From Anarhynchus alexandrinus (Eukaryota > Chordata > Aves > Charadriiformes > Charadriidae), in NCBI GenBank assembly GCA_008711295.1, contig VUYV01000015.1:4937157-5001156 (forward strand): a stretch of 64,000 nucleotides of DNA, written 5' to 3'. This document shows positions 12,127 through 24,300 of this stretch, in pieces. The translations under genes were made by a program, and so were the position numbers. The number at the start of each line of letters is the position of its first letter. Positions within the stretch are counted from its first letter, which is position 1. The notes beneath the pieces are model-generated. The model was not told where the DNA came from. It searched no databases and was given only the letters and a program-made list of their open reading frames with translations.

Positions 12127-13425
12127 GAGCAAAGAGTGAGGAAGAAACCATCTACGTGAACATCATATTTCTCCCAGAAAAGGACTCCAAACCTTGATGA
12201 CTCACCATAACACACCACCACGACCACAGAAAACCTGCCAACCTTGGGACCAAAAACAAGACGAGAAAGGTGAGTGTAAAAGCAGGAAGAAGGGTAAAAA
12301 AGTAAGAAGTATATATCTAACAATTTTGACTTTTTATTATTATTATTATTTCTGTATAGACCATTATTTCTCTTTCTGTAATAGTTAGATCTGGACTAAT
12401 AATGATTCCAAGGCTAGACCTTTAAAATTTCAGTTATACTAACAACAAACTCTTGGCTTTATATATAAGGTGTTTTTCCTGTTTGCACATAAGCAAGATT
12501 TTGACCTAACACGTCCTGTCCAGCCCTTCCTGCGCCTCCCTACACCTACCAAATTTCTGATACCATTGTGAATGCTGGAAAAAAGGGTATTTGGTGTTTT
12601 GGGGTAATTGACAAAGGATGGAGGTGCACCAGGTTGAGTTTGTGCTTTGTGTCTGTTTGTCTAGCTTCTCTTTGGTATTGCACATTTTCTTGCCATCTTT
12701 GACTATTCTCTTTACCAGTTTTTCCAACTGACAATTAAATGACAGGTATTGAGGATCATTAACCTCAGACACGCATCATCTGTTTTTAGCTAAACAGCAG
12801 ACAAACAACTGAAAGCTTAGAAATCAGGATTTCTCAGTTCTCAAAATGCAGATTTTTGCTCCTTGATCACATTACAAATCTTCAGAGCTATGCATCTCCT
12901 TTATTCCCCTTTTAGTGTAGTCAGAGCAGATAAAATGGAAGGTGACTTGTAGCAATGTTGTTTGTCTTTCCAACTAAGGCAAAATTTTTCTTCACCAGTG
13001 GTACCTAAGCTGTGTTGTGCAGACAAAAAAAATGACCCTGGAAGTGGTCTGTAACTGATCTTTGAAATCATAATATGCCATACAGTTCCTTGTACATGAT
13101 TTCCAGACAAAAATTCTGATTCTAAGAAGATGTGCTGTTGCAGGAAAAATTTTGAGCCTCAACAGTAATCCACCGATTCGGAAGCTTTGGTAAAACTGCC
13201 AGTGCCTTTTCACGTCCTTTGTGCTGTTACACAAATGAGAGCTGCTCCTTCGCAATCCCTTCTCTGTGGTATAATTCAGAAAACATTTAAGATGGGTGAT
13301 AAGTGTTACGTGAAATTATTTCAAAAGGCTGTTTTAATGGCAAAAAGATGTATTTAATAATTTTCCACAGGAAGCACTAAGTTTTTCAAAGTTGTAATTT
13401 TTTTTGTTTTCTTTACAGATATTCA

Positions 13426-13478
13426 GGTTGTGTCTGTGTTTATGTGTGTGTGTGTGTGTTTCATGTGTCTGTGTGCAC
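13426..13478. repeat. GT-rich microsatellite
   Basis: Imperfect (TG)n with a purer block at 13443-13459, flanked by tgtctgtg variants. Confidence 0.85.
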
Positions 13479-13512
13479 TTTATTTAATCTTTTCCTCTAT
13501 CTAATCTCCCAT

Positions 13513-13614
13513 GGAGAAAGGAGAGGAGAGGTGAGGGAAGGAGAGAGAGGCGAGGCGAGGTGAGGCGAGGCGAGGCGAGGAGAGGAGAGGAGAGGAGAGG
13601 AGAGGAGAGGAGAA
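13513..13614. repeat. Two-phase (GGCGA)n/(GGAGA)n pentanucleotide array
   Basis: About 100 bp of strand-asymmetric purine-rich repeat with a 5-base period. The left part is mixed, the middle (13548-13580) is mainly GGCGA units with one GGTGA variant, and the right part (13581-13612) is homogeneous GGAGA. Each unit has a GG pair, so two-tier G-quadruplex formation and, in the pure purine part, triplex formation are possible on general grounds. Confidence 0.9.
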
Positions 13615-13811
13615 GATATCCTACTGTAAACACCATCCATTTGAGAGAAGGTGTAAAATAAAATAATGTAACACAAAAGTTACAATCTTTCAAAAATTAC
13701 TGAAATAGTTTGTAAAAATATTTGTTTTCCCTTTTTTTATATTCAGTTTAAAATAATTTGTGACTGTTTATTCTGTTTATCCTAAACGGTAAACATGGGG
13801 TCATACTTGTT

Positions 13812-13834
13812 GAAAAAACAAACAAACAAACAAA
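13812..13834. repeat. (CAAA)n microsatellite
   Basis: A short A run followed by four CAAA units. No element body is visible next to it. Confidence 0.85.
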
Positions 13835-13966
13835 TCCCAGGGATCTAATCTGATGGCTAATCCGATTAGGTCAACCAAGCCTTATCTAAAAACTCTCTGC
13901 CATCAGAACAGGCAGTGATTTCACCATTACTCAAAGTCTGGATTAATTTCATCTGTTTCTGGATGG

Positions 13967-14144
13967 GCAACAGGTTGCCCAGAGAAGTTGTTGAGGCTCC
14001 ATCCCTGGAGGTGTTCAAGGCCAGGCTGGATGTGGCCTTGGGCAACCTGGTCTAGTGGGAGGTGTCCCTGCCTATGGCAGGGGGGTTGGAACTTGGTGAT
14101 CTTCAAGGTCCTTTCCAACCTAAACCATTCTATGATTCTATGAT
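13967..14144 (+). mobile_element. CR1 LINE, 3' fragment
   Basis: About 178 bp from the extreme 3' end of CR1. It starts at aacaggttgcccagagaag, encodes the last residues of ORF2 (GCPEKLLRLHP-type text out of frame; in frame LPREVVE-like through [13 protein letters not shown]), has the TAG stop in ggtctagtggg, then the 3' UTR and two terminal octamers (attctatgattctatga) ending at 14144. It is nearly identical to the copies at 35385, 53871 and 63562, so it is from the same young subfamily. It is a dead 5'-truncated insertion, as is typical for LINEs. Confidence 0.95.
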
Positions 14145-14573
14145 TTCTGTTTCTTCTGGGAATTTAGCAATGCTCTTTGTAGCAAGGCTGTTCTCATCGC
14201 AGTGGTGTTGCTATATACATATTGGCCTTTGATAATAGAATCTTGTTTTCTGGATGGTCTGCATCCATTTGAAGGGGACATTGAAATTTAATTACAGAAA
14301 GTGACTGTACATACCCTGGGTGGTTATGTCCAAAACCAGATCTCTGAGCTTCCCTTGCGTCTCCCATATTGAAACAGATTGTTTTTCAATTTTACAGGTT
14401 GAGGCAGAGTTCCTAGTTGTACAGCCTCATTTGCAGTTATCTTTTTGTCAGGAAATATCTGGTGGCTAACTCGGACCAGGGGTAAGGAGAGGCAGCACCT
14501 CTGTAGTACTCCCCCTGAAGGTACAGAAGATATCTGCTGGTGTCTGGGAGCCACGTAAAATGTGGCATTTCCC

Positions 14574-14608
14574 TTTTTTTTTTTTTTTTTGGGGGGGGGG
14601 GGGGGGGG
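14574..14608. repeat. T17 followed directly by G18
   Basis: Seventeen T (14574-14590) change abruptly to eighteen G (14591-14608), with nothing between. G runs of this length are rare in draft vertebrate assemblies and are prone to sequencing error, so the exact lengths are uncertain. Confidence 0.9.
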
Positions 14609-15032
14609 AAGGAAAAATAAATATATAGAAATTAATGTGCCTTTGTGAAGATTCAAAACAGATGGGGAAAAGGTCAAGGATTCTTTGTTGCTAAGTGCGT
14701 TTCTATGACAACTGCAATGTGTATGTTATGAGTGAGCAATCATTTGTTCCAGCTGCTGGATCATTAAAGGGGCAGCATTTCCCGCAGCACTGGGAATGTT
14801 ATTCATGGCTTATTTACTTTTTGTTCACCCCTCTTTAAACCAAGGTTCAACAGGTAAGACTCAGTGAGTACATGAAAGCTTCGGTGAATTGCAGCATGCT
14901 ACGCCATAGGTCTGGATGAGTCTGGGTTGCATCGTGCGTGCCTTAGAGGATGCTACGGGAGCTTAGTAAGGAGATTAGGGAGACTAATTTAGATCCAATC
15001 ATGCAATTAAATCTGTACACTCATGATGAGAA

Positions 15033-15049
15033 ATTCTATGATTCTATGA
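15033..15049 (+). repeat. Orphan CR1-type terminal octamer pair
   Basis: The 17 bases attctatgattctatga equal the 3' terminus of the CR1 copies at 13967-14144 and 63562-63758, but no CR1 body can be read to the left. It could be the last remnant of a very short or decayed insertion. Confidence 0.6.
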
Positions 15050-17068
15050 CGCTGGGCTGTGTTGGATGTGTTTCTGTAGAATTTATGGCATGTGACTTGT
15101 CTCTCCACTCGTCTGTAATACAGGAATAATACTATGTACAAAGACTTATAAAACATTTGGGTATCACCTTAGAAAAAGTTAATTAACTGAAATGGTGGTA
15201 GAAAACTACTCCTTTCTTCACACATTGAAATAAGAGGACAAGCTGTCATCAGGGCCTTGTTGTCCATTGCTTCAACAGCATGGGGATCTGGTCCAAAAAG
15301 GACAGATTTTATTGTCCAATAGGAGTCAAATTTGTGAAACGTTTCCATTCACCTCATTTTAGTTATTTTTTTCCCTAATGCTTACATTAAAAAAGAAAAA
15401 GAAGAAAAAAAGAAAAAAACAGCACTAGAACAGGGTTGATACAGGGTCAATATCCATTGCCAGCGACATTGAAGAACATGTAGGGTAATACTTTTGCTCT
15501 GTGAATTGTGTATTTGGAACAGGTGACCGCTTCAGTACCCCTGAGCATAGCAGTCACTTCTGGTGGCACATGCAGCCCTCTGTCTTCTCTATGCTGGAGT
15601 GCAGTGCTCCTGGTGATAGCCAGAAGATGCATCTCTAACTTTCAATATAACATCTCATTGTCTTCCGGCTGCTTCTGTGATTTGCCATTCTTCAATAAGG
15701 ATCTTATTCTTTTTTTTTTTTTTTCGTATGTCAGTGCAATAGAAAATATCAACTTCTACTTATTGATTAAGAGAAAAGGGAAAAACAAACAGTCCCAAAG
15801 AAAATTCTGTGTCCACTGGGACTGACTGCTTCTCTAGACTGATATCTTCTATTTGACCTTGTCTAGGAATCAAAATATCTTCCACTGTTTATGGCTCTAT
15901 GAGATTTTCTTTGGAAAACTCACTATGCAAATCCTTTACTATTAAGAAATGAAACTTAAGAGCGATGAATGTGGGGGAAAAGATTTACGCAAGAAGCATT
16001 AGGAAACTGAACTTGGATGTTGGTAGACATGACAGTCCAGTTGCCATCAAAAGACTTCTTGTAGCAAGAGAGAGAGAATTGTTCTATTGCCATGACTTGC
16101 TTTGGTGAAGCAGCAGAGTTGGTGTTATTCAGGTGGGAAGTGGGAGTTGCAATAAACCCAGGCCTTCAGTATCAGGAAGCCAGGCCGTAATATAGGTTTG
16201 GCTAACAACTCTTTTCTCTGTCTTCTGACAAATAGTCTTTCTTTTCTGCACAGATTTTTTTTTCCCCTCACGCTTTCTTTGTTGCAGCTGGTGGAAGAAG
16301 AACAAAGGAGAGCGGCTGCTCTATGTTTTGGATCCTGTCCATCTTGCCTCGCTTCACCATATGGAGTGATAATGGACTCTTCTATTCAGATCTTGTTTTG
16401 CTCTTTAAGAAATATGGAGAGCGAGGTATTTATTAAATTCAGTCGAGAGTGGCAGGAACAAGTCTAAGCATCCTGGAAACTGAGCATCCCTCAGTGATTT
16501 AGCATCTATGTGGTTGATTGTCTTTCTGGAAGCCTGGGCTCAGCATCACAGCTCTTTATCCCTCAGTTTAGCCTTTTCACAGCCAGTCATAATGCAAATT
16601 TTTCCATGTCACTCATATAATTTTGCTTGGCGAAAGAAGACTTTATTCCCCCTTTGCAGCCACAGCTTGGTGAAATAACTAATTACATTACTGGTTTCAG
16701 CTTGGTGTCTCTGCCTGTAGATACAAAGACCTGGACCCACATCTGCCCCAAACTGAGTACAGACAGGGAAGCTTAACAGCACAACGTTGGACTGAAATGT
16801 TGCAAGTGCCGTTCCTGTACTGGCTCACTCACATTTGGAGAATGGGAACGAGGAGATGTGGGAAAAGAAATTTGATGGGGGACACGGCCGCTGAGAGTGC
16901 AGCTGAAGGGGGAACGGGAATGAGTTGTACAAAGGTAGAGAGATGGGATGAAAACTGATGCACTGCTATCTCAGTGCATCTTAGATTAGCTATCTCAGAG
17001 TAGCTACATGAGGGGAATGGCAGAGAAAAGATGGCTGGAGGAAATGAGACGAAAACATCAGCTTTGGG

Positions 17069-17100
17069 AAAAAAAAAAAAAAAAAAAAAATTGGGAGTGN
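17069..17100. repeat. Poly-A tract and single-N join
   Basis: A run of 22 A (17069-17090), then ttgggagtg, one N at 17100, then gggagtgtcc. The text gggagtg is present on both sides of the N, which is the footprint of two overlapping contig ends that were not merged. Confidence 0.85.
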
Positions 17101-18406
17101 GGGAGTGTCCTCCAGAGGATGCCAATTTCCAGAGCCCTGATGGTGAAGACAAGTTCCAGAGTCTTGTGATCTGCTGTCAAAAAAAAAAAAAAAAACACAA
17201 AAAAACCCCACAAAAGTCTCGTTTTCCTGTGGGTATATCCAAAAAGATAAGATGACAGTTTATTACTTCTGCCAGTTATTCCTCTACCTAAAGTATCTTA
17301 TGTGGCACAGCTCTGTGAAAGAAGACAATCATGCCCCATTTTGGGGTTACTGAATTTCCTGATTGGGTTCTTTTAAAAATCTTGGAATTACTTTTAATTT
17401 TCTATTGCTCCTTTTACAAACACTAATCACACAAAACTTTGATTCGAGTGTGTAAACAGTTTACCCACACTATAATATCCAAATGCCTCGCAAGTAGTTA
17501 CCTCCTTCACCAGCTTTAGGGCGGAGAAGAGCAAGGCACAAAATCACATTTATGTTGTTCCCAGCAGGCTAGACGTGTTTCAGCTAGCTGGATATGAGTT
17601 GCTAGAGCCACACGCAATCTACCTGTACTCCCGTAGATAGTTCCCAAGCTGCTAAGCCTTAAGCTGTACACAAGTGGAGAACAGGACGACGGGGATAACT
17701 TTTTCTGAAAACTTATTCTTAATGGTAAAAACTAAGGCTTATAAAATGTTGATTTTCATTCTCGTACTGAATTACCCGGTATAACCAGTTCTGAAAATGC
17801 AGCTGTTGACCACCACTAAGAGCTGCTGATATTCACACCCACTCCCTCACCCCATCACGTTTTGGTGACAGAACGGCTCCCGTTGTCTGTCTGACCTGAC
17901 CAAACACCAGTTGTAAAACTATTTCCTCACCTGCTGTACTCACTTCCACAGACTTTTACAAGCCTGGATTTACCAAGGGATAGAAAAGACTCTCCTGAGT
18001 CCTGTACGGTTCTCATTGCTGCCTGGCTTCCTCCTCCCTCCCCAGACAGTCGGGGATTTAGGCTCTGATCTTCCCGTGCATCAGTGGTTCTCAGTCTCTT
18101 TTGTGTGAATATATGCGTATACTGCACGACATTGCAGATGCGACATTGCTTGTAGATCAACACACTTGTGAGTCCTTTAGGAGAAAGTCTCCTTAGTGAA
18201 ACTTATCTTCATCTAAAAGGCTATTAGCTATGAAGAGAGCAGAAAAATGAAAGACTAGTTAGAGCAATAATCAACATGTCTGAGTATGGAGCTAAGTACT
18301 GTGTTCACAGATGTGAATATTAATAAGCATTTGCAAGGAAACATAAGTTATTTTGCGGGGCATATGCTGTAAAATGAAAATTTATTCAGTTAAAAAAAAA
18401 AAAAAA

Positions 18407-18510
18407 NNNNNNNNNNNNNNNNNNNNNNNNNNNNNNNNNNNNNNNNNNNNNNNNNNNNNNNNNNNNNNNNNNNNNNNNNNNNNNNNNNNNNNNNNNNNNN
18501 NNNNNNNNNN
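18407..18510. other. Assembly gap, 104 N
   Basis: The gap is entered from a 15-base A run (18392-18406) and left through a 14-base T run (18511-18524). Open frames spanning it are artefacts of translating N. Confidence 0.95.
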
Positions 18511-21384
18511 TTTTTTTTTTTTTTACCCACTGCAAAACTTCAGGCGCTTAGGTAAATAGAAAGATCTGATAGGAGTCAAAGCCAAAAGAGCTGAACCTAC
18601 CAACCCATGAAGGAGGCACACTCACCTTCCCCCTGCAAGTTCCCTGGATGGCTCCAGCAGTTGCCAAAACAGCTACAAAAATTAATTAGGATAGAAGAAT
18701 GACAAAAGCTGGCTGCGGTAACAGCTAATTAATCCTCAAATGACAGTGAACTGAACCACAGTTCTTCGGGCTTTCAAGAGTGGCACTGCCATAAGGTGGT
18801 GGCTGAAGCTCCTGGGGATGCCAGGAGGAACACAGCTCTTCACCAGGCTAATGCCAGGGCATCCACCACTCCATCAGGCTGGGAAGCTGTATCTGTGAGA
18901 CTAAGGACAGCCCTGCTACTGGAAAAAGTGCCCAGCAGTGGGTCCAGGGGTACTGGGCACAGCGTCAAGCTCTCAAAGAGGTAGGCAGCTCATTTAGGAG
19001 CCCCCAGAGCAACTTGCCTAAGGATCACACCGACAGGTTGGGAAATTGCAAGCTGCCAGCTTGACTGGAAGGTAACCTAAGGCACTATATTCTAAATGTC
19101 ATAAACACCAGTCATGTTATGTGCCCTTAATCAGCTTTTGTTCTTTTTTTTTTTTTTTAAAAAGGGAGAAATACCAGAGCTGAAAAGATTTATAATATTT
19201 ATTTTGTTAATTGCTTAAATTTTTTATTGATATTCAGCTCCAGGGTGTGCCTTTCCTGATTTACTGCATACCATAGTTGTGAAATACTTTTCTTAAATTC
19301 AATAACTTCAAAATAGCTCTCTAATGACAGGGTGTTTTCATTGCAATCAGTAATAAAATTCTCCTTAATTTAGGGGAATTGATAAGTAAATGCTCCGTGT
19401 GTTTCCAATACTTCCCTTGAAGAATTTTCTAATTCTAGTTCCAATCTTGTCTTTTTTTAAGAAAATAATAACATTGCTGTAAGAAACCCAAGTAAAGTTT
19501 CTCTGTTTTAAGATTTCTAGCAGAGAATTGAAATAGGCATAAGCTCAAAACAGCAGGTAGGAAAGAATCCATCCTAAATTAAAGATGATATCTCACTCTT
19601 CAAAATTAAAACCGGAAGTTGTTTCCTTTTGAGGAGATAATCATTTTTTGATTAATCCAAACCCTTCTTCCTTCAAGACATTATGAAGGTTAATTGTGCA
19701 TTTCTGAGCTAGAACGTACTAGAGAAGTGCAGACTCTCGGTGATAATTATTAACCATTTAGCCTGAGTCTTTCAATTATTTAAAGAGAGTAATTACTTAT
19801 AAAAGTACTGTTATTGTAATCCTTACCTACCTCTGCTGATGTCAGTATGGTATTCAGCTCTCTGGGAGAGTTTTTACTCTGTGTATTATTTCCTTTGCAT
19901 CACAATTATCAGTTTGTTTTACATTAATTCAAAGTTCAATGCAACTGCAAATCACCAGGAAAAAGCCCCAGTGCAGTGATGCGTCCCACAGATATTTCCC
20001 TCGCAACAGCTGAACTCTGTGAGTCAAAAATAAAATAAGTTAATGCCACGGTGGGTCTTTGGTTTGTTTTGCAGCCTGAACCTCTATTGGACGTAAACAC
20101 GAAAAGAAGCAGTTTGTGCTGATAGTACTGCCGATTTCAGTAACAGTCTTTCAAGTGCGTGTGTGCAGAGGAGGCGGCAATGCATTTGCTACAAATTCAA
20201 TAACAAAAAAGAAGAGGGAAGGCGTTTGACATACAAGCGCTAAGTGTTTTTCATACTGATGCAGTTCAGAGTTAAAGCACTCTGGGGTAAGAATGTGTCT
20301 GTAAAGATCTGAGAAAGTAAATAATGAATAATAAAACACTATGATTGAACCGGGATACAGCTGACCTGGAAGGAAGATGGTATAGTCTAGTACTAAACCT
20401 CTTACGAAAGGAACCTAAAAATGATCAACCACTACCCTTGTTTCCACAAACTTACATGATGCATCATGATTTCAACTGATATGTGTTAAAGACAGTATTT
20501 CTTTTAGAGTAATGAAAGAATGGCAAAAATACCCATTCATGTTACCACAATATCGGACACCCCAGCTACTGATGGAAAAAATTAACGCAAGGAACATAAA
20601 AATCAATCTTAACAAGTCTTGACAGTAAAGCAGATTTTATCAAGAAAATACAATGATTTTTGACAGTTGTTATTTTTCTGCATTCTGTATCAGAATATTG
20701 CAATAGATTTGAAATTGCTAAGGTTACGTTCCCATGTTAAGAATCAGCATGCAAACTGATATTAATGGGAGTAATGATTTTCAATGTTTAAAAAGTCAAT
20801 ATAATATGGTTCTTTCACCGACAAAGTAAAACACATTTCGGAGACACTGGTAATATTAAGCCACACAGCTCACCATCTGACTGTCAGGAGAGCTGGCTCT
20901 CCATTAACTGCTGTTTAAATATCTTCAACGTGTTTAAAGAGCTACCCGATTAACCGTCCAGCATCCTTTGACTTTCTGTGTAGAACAAGAGCTAATGATT
21001 TCTCAAGTGTCAGTGGCTGAAGTTTTACAAGTTTAATGAGATGCATACTATGCAATTTTTTGCAGGTTTGATAAATTCAGGGGAAATGGTTATTGCCAGA
21101 GACTTGTTCCTACAATCACTGGGAGGATGCAGGTGGTTGCACAGTAGGCAGGAGGAGGTGGTCTACCGCCACTAGCACGACCAGGAGTTTTGGCAAGAGG
21201 GAGGTGGAGTTAAGCCAGGAGAGCGAGAGGAAATGTCACTGAAAAATCTCCTTGGAAGAATGCTCAACTGTGTGCTGATGTGGTAGACCAGGAGTAAGAC
21301 CAGTAGTTGGAGACCTTCAAATGTGAAGGAAACTCCAGGAGAGGATGGGACAGAAGCCTAAGGTCTTCTAAGGGCTAAGAAGCC

Positions 21385-21406
21385 TAACCTGCCTACGGGC
21401 AGGTTA
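21385..21406. other. Perfect inverted repeat, 9-bp stem
   Basis: TAACCTGCC (21385-21393) pairs with GGCAGGTTA (21398-21406) across a 4-base loop TACG. It is isolated, with no flanking element. Confidence 0.65.
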
Positions 21407-24265
21407 AGTAGGTCCTTGAGGGTTGCGTAGAAAACACGTGCTCTTGACTTGATGGCCACTTTGATCCGTTGAAAAGTCCATATCATACATCATTGCGTCT
21501 TTCTATGTATAAAGGCTTCTGTGTCCCACAGACTACACTCAGTTTTTGAGCATTAGCGACCTTGTCCTCTTCTGAAACACTTTCAGCCTGCAATTGCAGC
21601 TAAAACCAGTTCTAAAATAAATCAAATTTCTTAAGTGAGCAGAGATTTCACTACATGAAGGAAAACAAAAGTTACCTGTGAGGGTCTCCCCTGTCTCATA
21701 AGTCATGGCATGTTTTCCATCTCTCTTCTTTCACTCTCTTGTAAGGCTCCAGGGTGAAATCCTGCTCTTTCTAAAGCAAATGGGAGGTTTCACTTTGATT
21801 CCACTCAGCCAGATTTTAACCTTTATGCTCTGCATTGCCTTTTGTCAGGTTGGTGTCCTTCTTTCCAGTCCCATCACAGCAAAAGCTCGGTTAACTTAAT
21901 TGCAAATAAAGGATAATTTAGGGATTCCCGCTTCACATGATCGTTTTGATGCAAGGAGGTCCCAGCTGAGATTTGTACTCCTTACGAGAGTATAAAATGA
22001 AACTGTAAATAAGACAGCTGTGGTTTTGCGGGCTGAATGTTCAGAATCAGATTCTCATTTATGACAGGTGCTTTGCGGGTGGGCCTTCAAGACAAGAGAT
22101 ATTAGTGTGAGGGAATATGACTATTTCTTGGCATAGTTTAGATCCCCATTTAGTGCAAACTGACTTTTCACTATACTCAGGGAAACTATAAATGTTTTAA
22201 ATAATAGGCTTTGTCCCTATTTGCATTACCTTTGAAGAATAGTATGAGCAAGTGTAAGAATTTAATTGGACTTCTGTTTTTTTTTTCCTTCATGAACTTG
22301 TACCGTTCCATTTGTTGCTAGAAAAAAGAAAGAAAAAAGATCAAAATATTGCAAATCAGAATAAATATTTCTGTTCCTACTATCCAAATGAATTTCTTTT
22401 CACTGGTGGTTCAGTAACCCTTATACAAGGTGATCCATTATGTTGAGGTCTCTTAGGATACTTGCGTGAGTAAAGCCTCCTTATAGCAGACTGAAGCTAT
22501 GAACTGTGATCTATGTAAATAGCTTGTTGCCAGTACGCTGAGTTTTACCTTGGATATCAGTGCTGGGTTATTTTTAAACGCCCCAAGTTCATGGATAATG
22601 CAGTGACTTGAGAATTCTATTTTTCTTTGAAAAGCAAGTACAAAAATCAGGCAGTCAAGAAGCAAAAGCGAAAGCCTGACCCCTACCTTGGACCTCGGAG
22701 GAAACACAGTTGGAGATGCAGGTTTAACTCAAACCAAGGCACTGGTGAGTTAAGAAGACCGTTACATGCCTTAGTAGATTAAAGGTGCCTATCAGGGTTG
22801 CTTCCTGAAGGATCAGATTTTTACAATACAACCAGTTTCCAATATACTTGGCATCATTGTGATAACTTGTCAAAAAGTCCCATTGTACCACCAATACAAA
22901 GCTTACCTTTTTTACGCCTTAGGCTTTTTCAACTCCTGTAACTGGCCACGTTGTTCATTTTGTTACGATCTTGCAATTTCTTTTTGTTCCTTGGGTTTTG
23001 ATTTTTTATTCCTGATGTTTTAGTCGGGAATATTGTACTACTTCTAGAGTTTATTCAGCTGAAACAAATGGGAGCGCAGCTTTGGCTTGTTTTTTCAACA
23101 CAGGTTATCATCACTGCGTGTTAAGAAGTGTGCAGGCAAATTGAAGTGCCCAGCTATTTCATTTCTGCTGTGTGCACAAGCTACTAAGAGCAAAAATGCT
23201 ACTCTTGTTATTGCTTACTTTAGGAAGAAACGCAGTCAGCTTCCCTTAGCCTATTAAAGCAGCTGATAGCTAATTCTGATGTCTGCAGAACTTTTCAAAG
23301 AACAACTAGCTGTTCACTGATGTGTTGATACAAGCAAATAGATAACACCTTCTCTGAATTTAGATATAGCTGGAAGGCACTATTAACCAACTGTGTCCTC
23401 TTTAAGTGTCTGGTGCCCCAACCATGACTTGGAGAAATAGCTTAGAACCTGATTATGCACTGAATGGAATTCAGTAACTGAGGCATTACTAACAAAATGA
23501 GATGCTAGGTAAGTGTGACAATACTATGCCATCTTACTGCTCTTTCTTGATCTTAAGAAAAACGATTTAGAAGTATTTTTCTATAATAAGCCCACAATTT
23601 GAATAAGTATTGTACTTCTCCTCCCATCTCTGGACTCTGTTATTTATTTGTTGTGTTACAGCAATGCAGAGGCAAGCTGATCTTTCTATAGACACACACG
23701 AAAATACAAAGCGGTTTGAAATATGGATGTACTTTATTCTTTTGCATGTGGTAGAAACACAGACCTTTGAATAAGCTGGCACACAGAGACATCTGCCCTT
23801 TGAAATGAAATGTTACCATCAGCTTAGTGTGGTCAGCTGGCAAAAGTGTATCAGAAAAGAGACAATGAGCAAAAAGATGTGTTACAAGGGAGAGTCACTG
23901 GTGTGGAAATAAGAAGGGAATTCCAGCTGTTTGGACACGTCTGCTGGGTAAAAGATGACTGGCTGTTAAAGACTGCTCTTTGGCCTGAGAAGAGGCAGTA
24001 GTCACCATGGAGGAATCAGCTAAGTCATAAACCAGAAAAAAAAACCCAGGCATTTAAAGATACTGTATGTCAAAGCACAAAAAACATCTCACTACAGAGC
24101 TTGTAGAATTTGTGAGCCTGATTCATCTACAGGATGGGGGAGCAAGGTTTGTAACAGTGCTTGGGGCTCTTCTCACTTGATGTTGCACAAACACATAGTG
24201 TGACCTGAGACAGCCTCACAAAGATTACGGAGTTGAAATTAAAAAGCCAAACCCTCTGAATCTCT

Positions 24266-24300
24266 ACTTTACAGATGAGGAACTGAAAACAGTGGTGACC
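24266..24300 (-). mobile_element. Possible MIR-like SINE core relic
   Basis: The text ctttacagatgaggaactga resembles the reverse complement of the conserved MIR segment normally read as cctcatctgtaaaa with flanking tcag. Only about 30 bp can be aligned by eye and the surroundings match poorly, so this is a weak call. Confidence 0.3.

Larger units (their letters stand above)
6248..13966. other. Non-coding stretch, no gene seen
   Basis: Unique A+T-rich DNA with short random open frames only. Visible structure is limited to a perfect hairpin at 9073-9097, a GGAAGG-rich patch near 11430-11475, a 20-bp direct duplication at 12071-12109 followed by (TG)n, an (ATT)n run near 12335-12350, a GT-rich patch at 13426-13478, the purine pentanucleotide array at 13513-13614 and a (CAAA)n run at 13812-13834. 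Confidence 0.6.
14145..18406. other. Non-coding stretch, no gene seen
   Basis: Unique A+T-rich DNA. It holds a T17/G18 homopolymer junction at 14574-14608, an orphan pair of CR1-type octamers at 15033-15049, A-rich runs near 15390-15418, a T run near 15710-15724, two A runs at 17069-17090 and 17179-17195 beside the N at 17100, and an A run that meets the gap at 18407. Open frames here are short and unrecognised. Confidence 0.6.

Noticed and set aside
13401..13418. Acceptor-like ttgttttctttacag
   Set aside because: No open frame or donor follows; the downstream sequence is GT microsatellite.
18353..18559. Open frame across the 104-bp gap
   Set aside because: It is made of N codons and homopolymers only.
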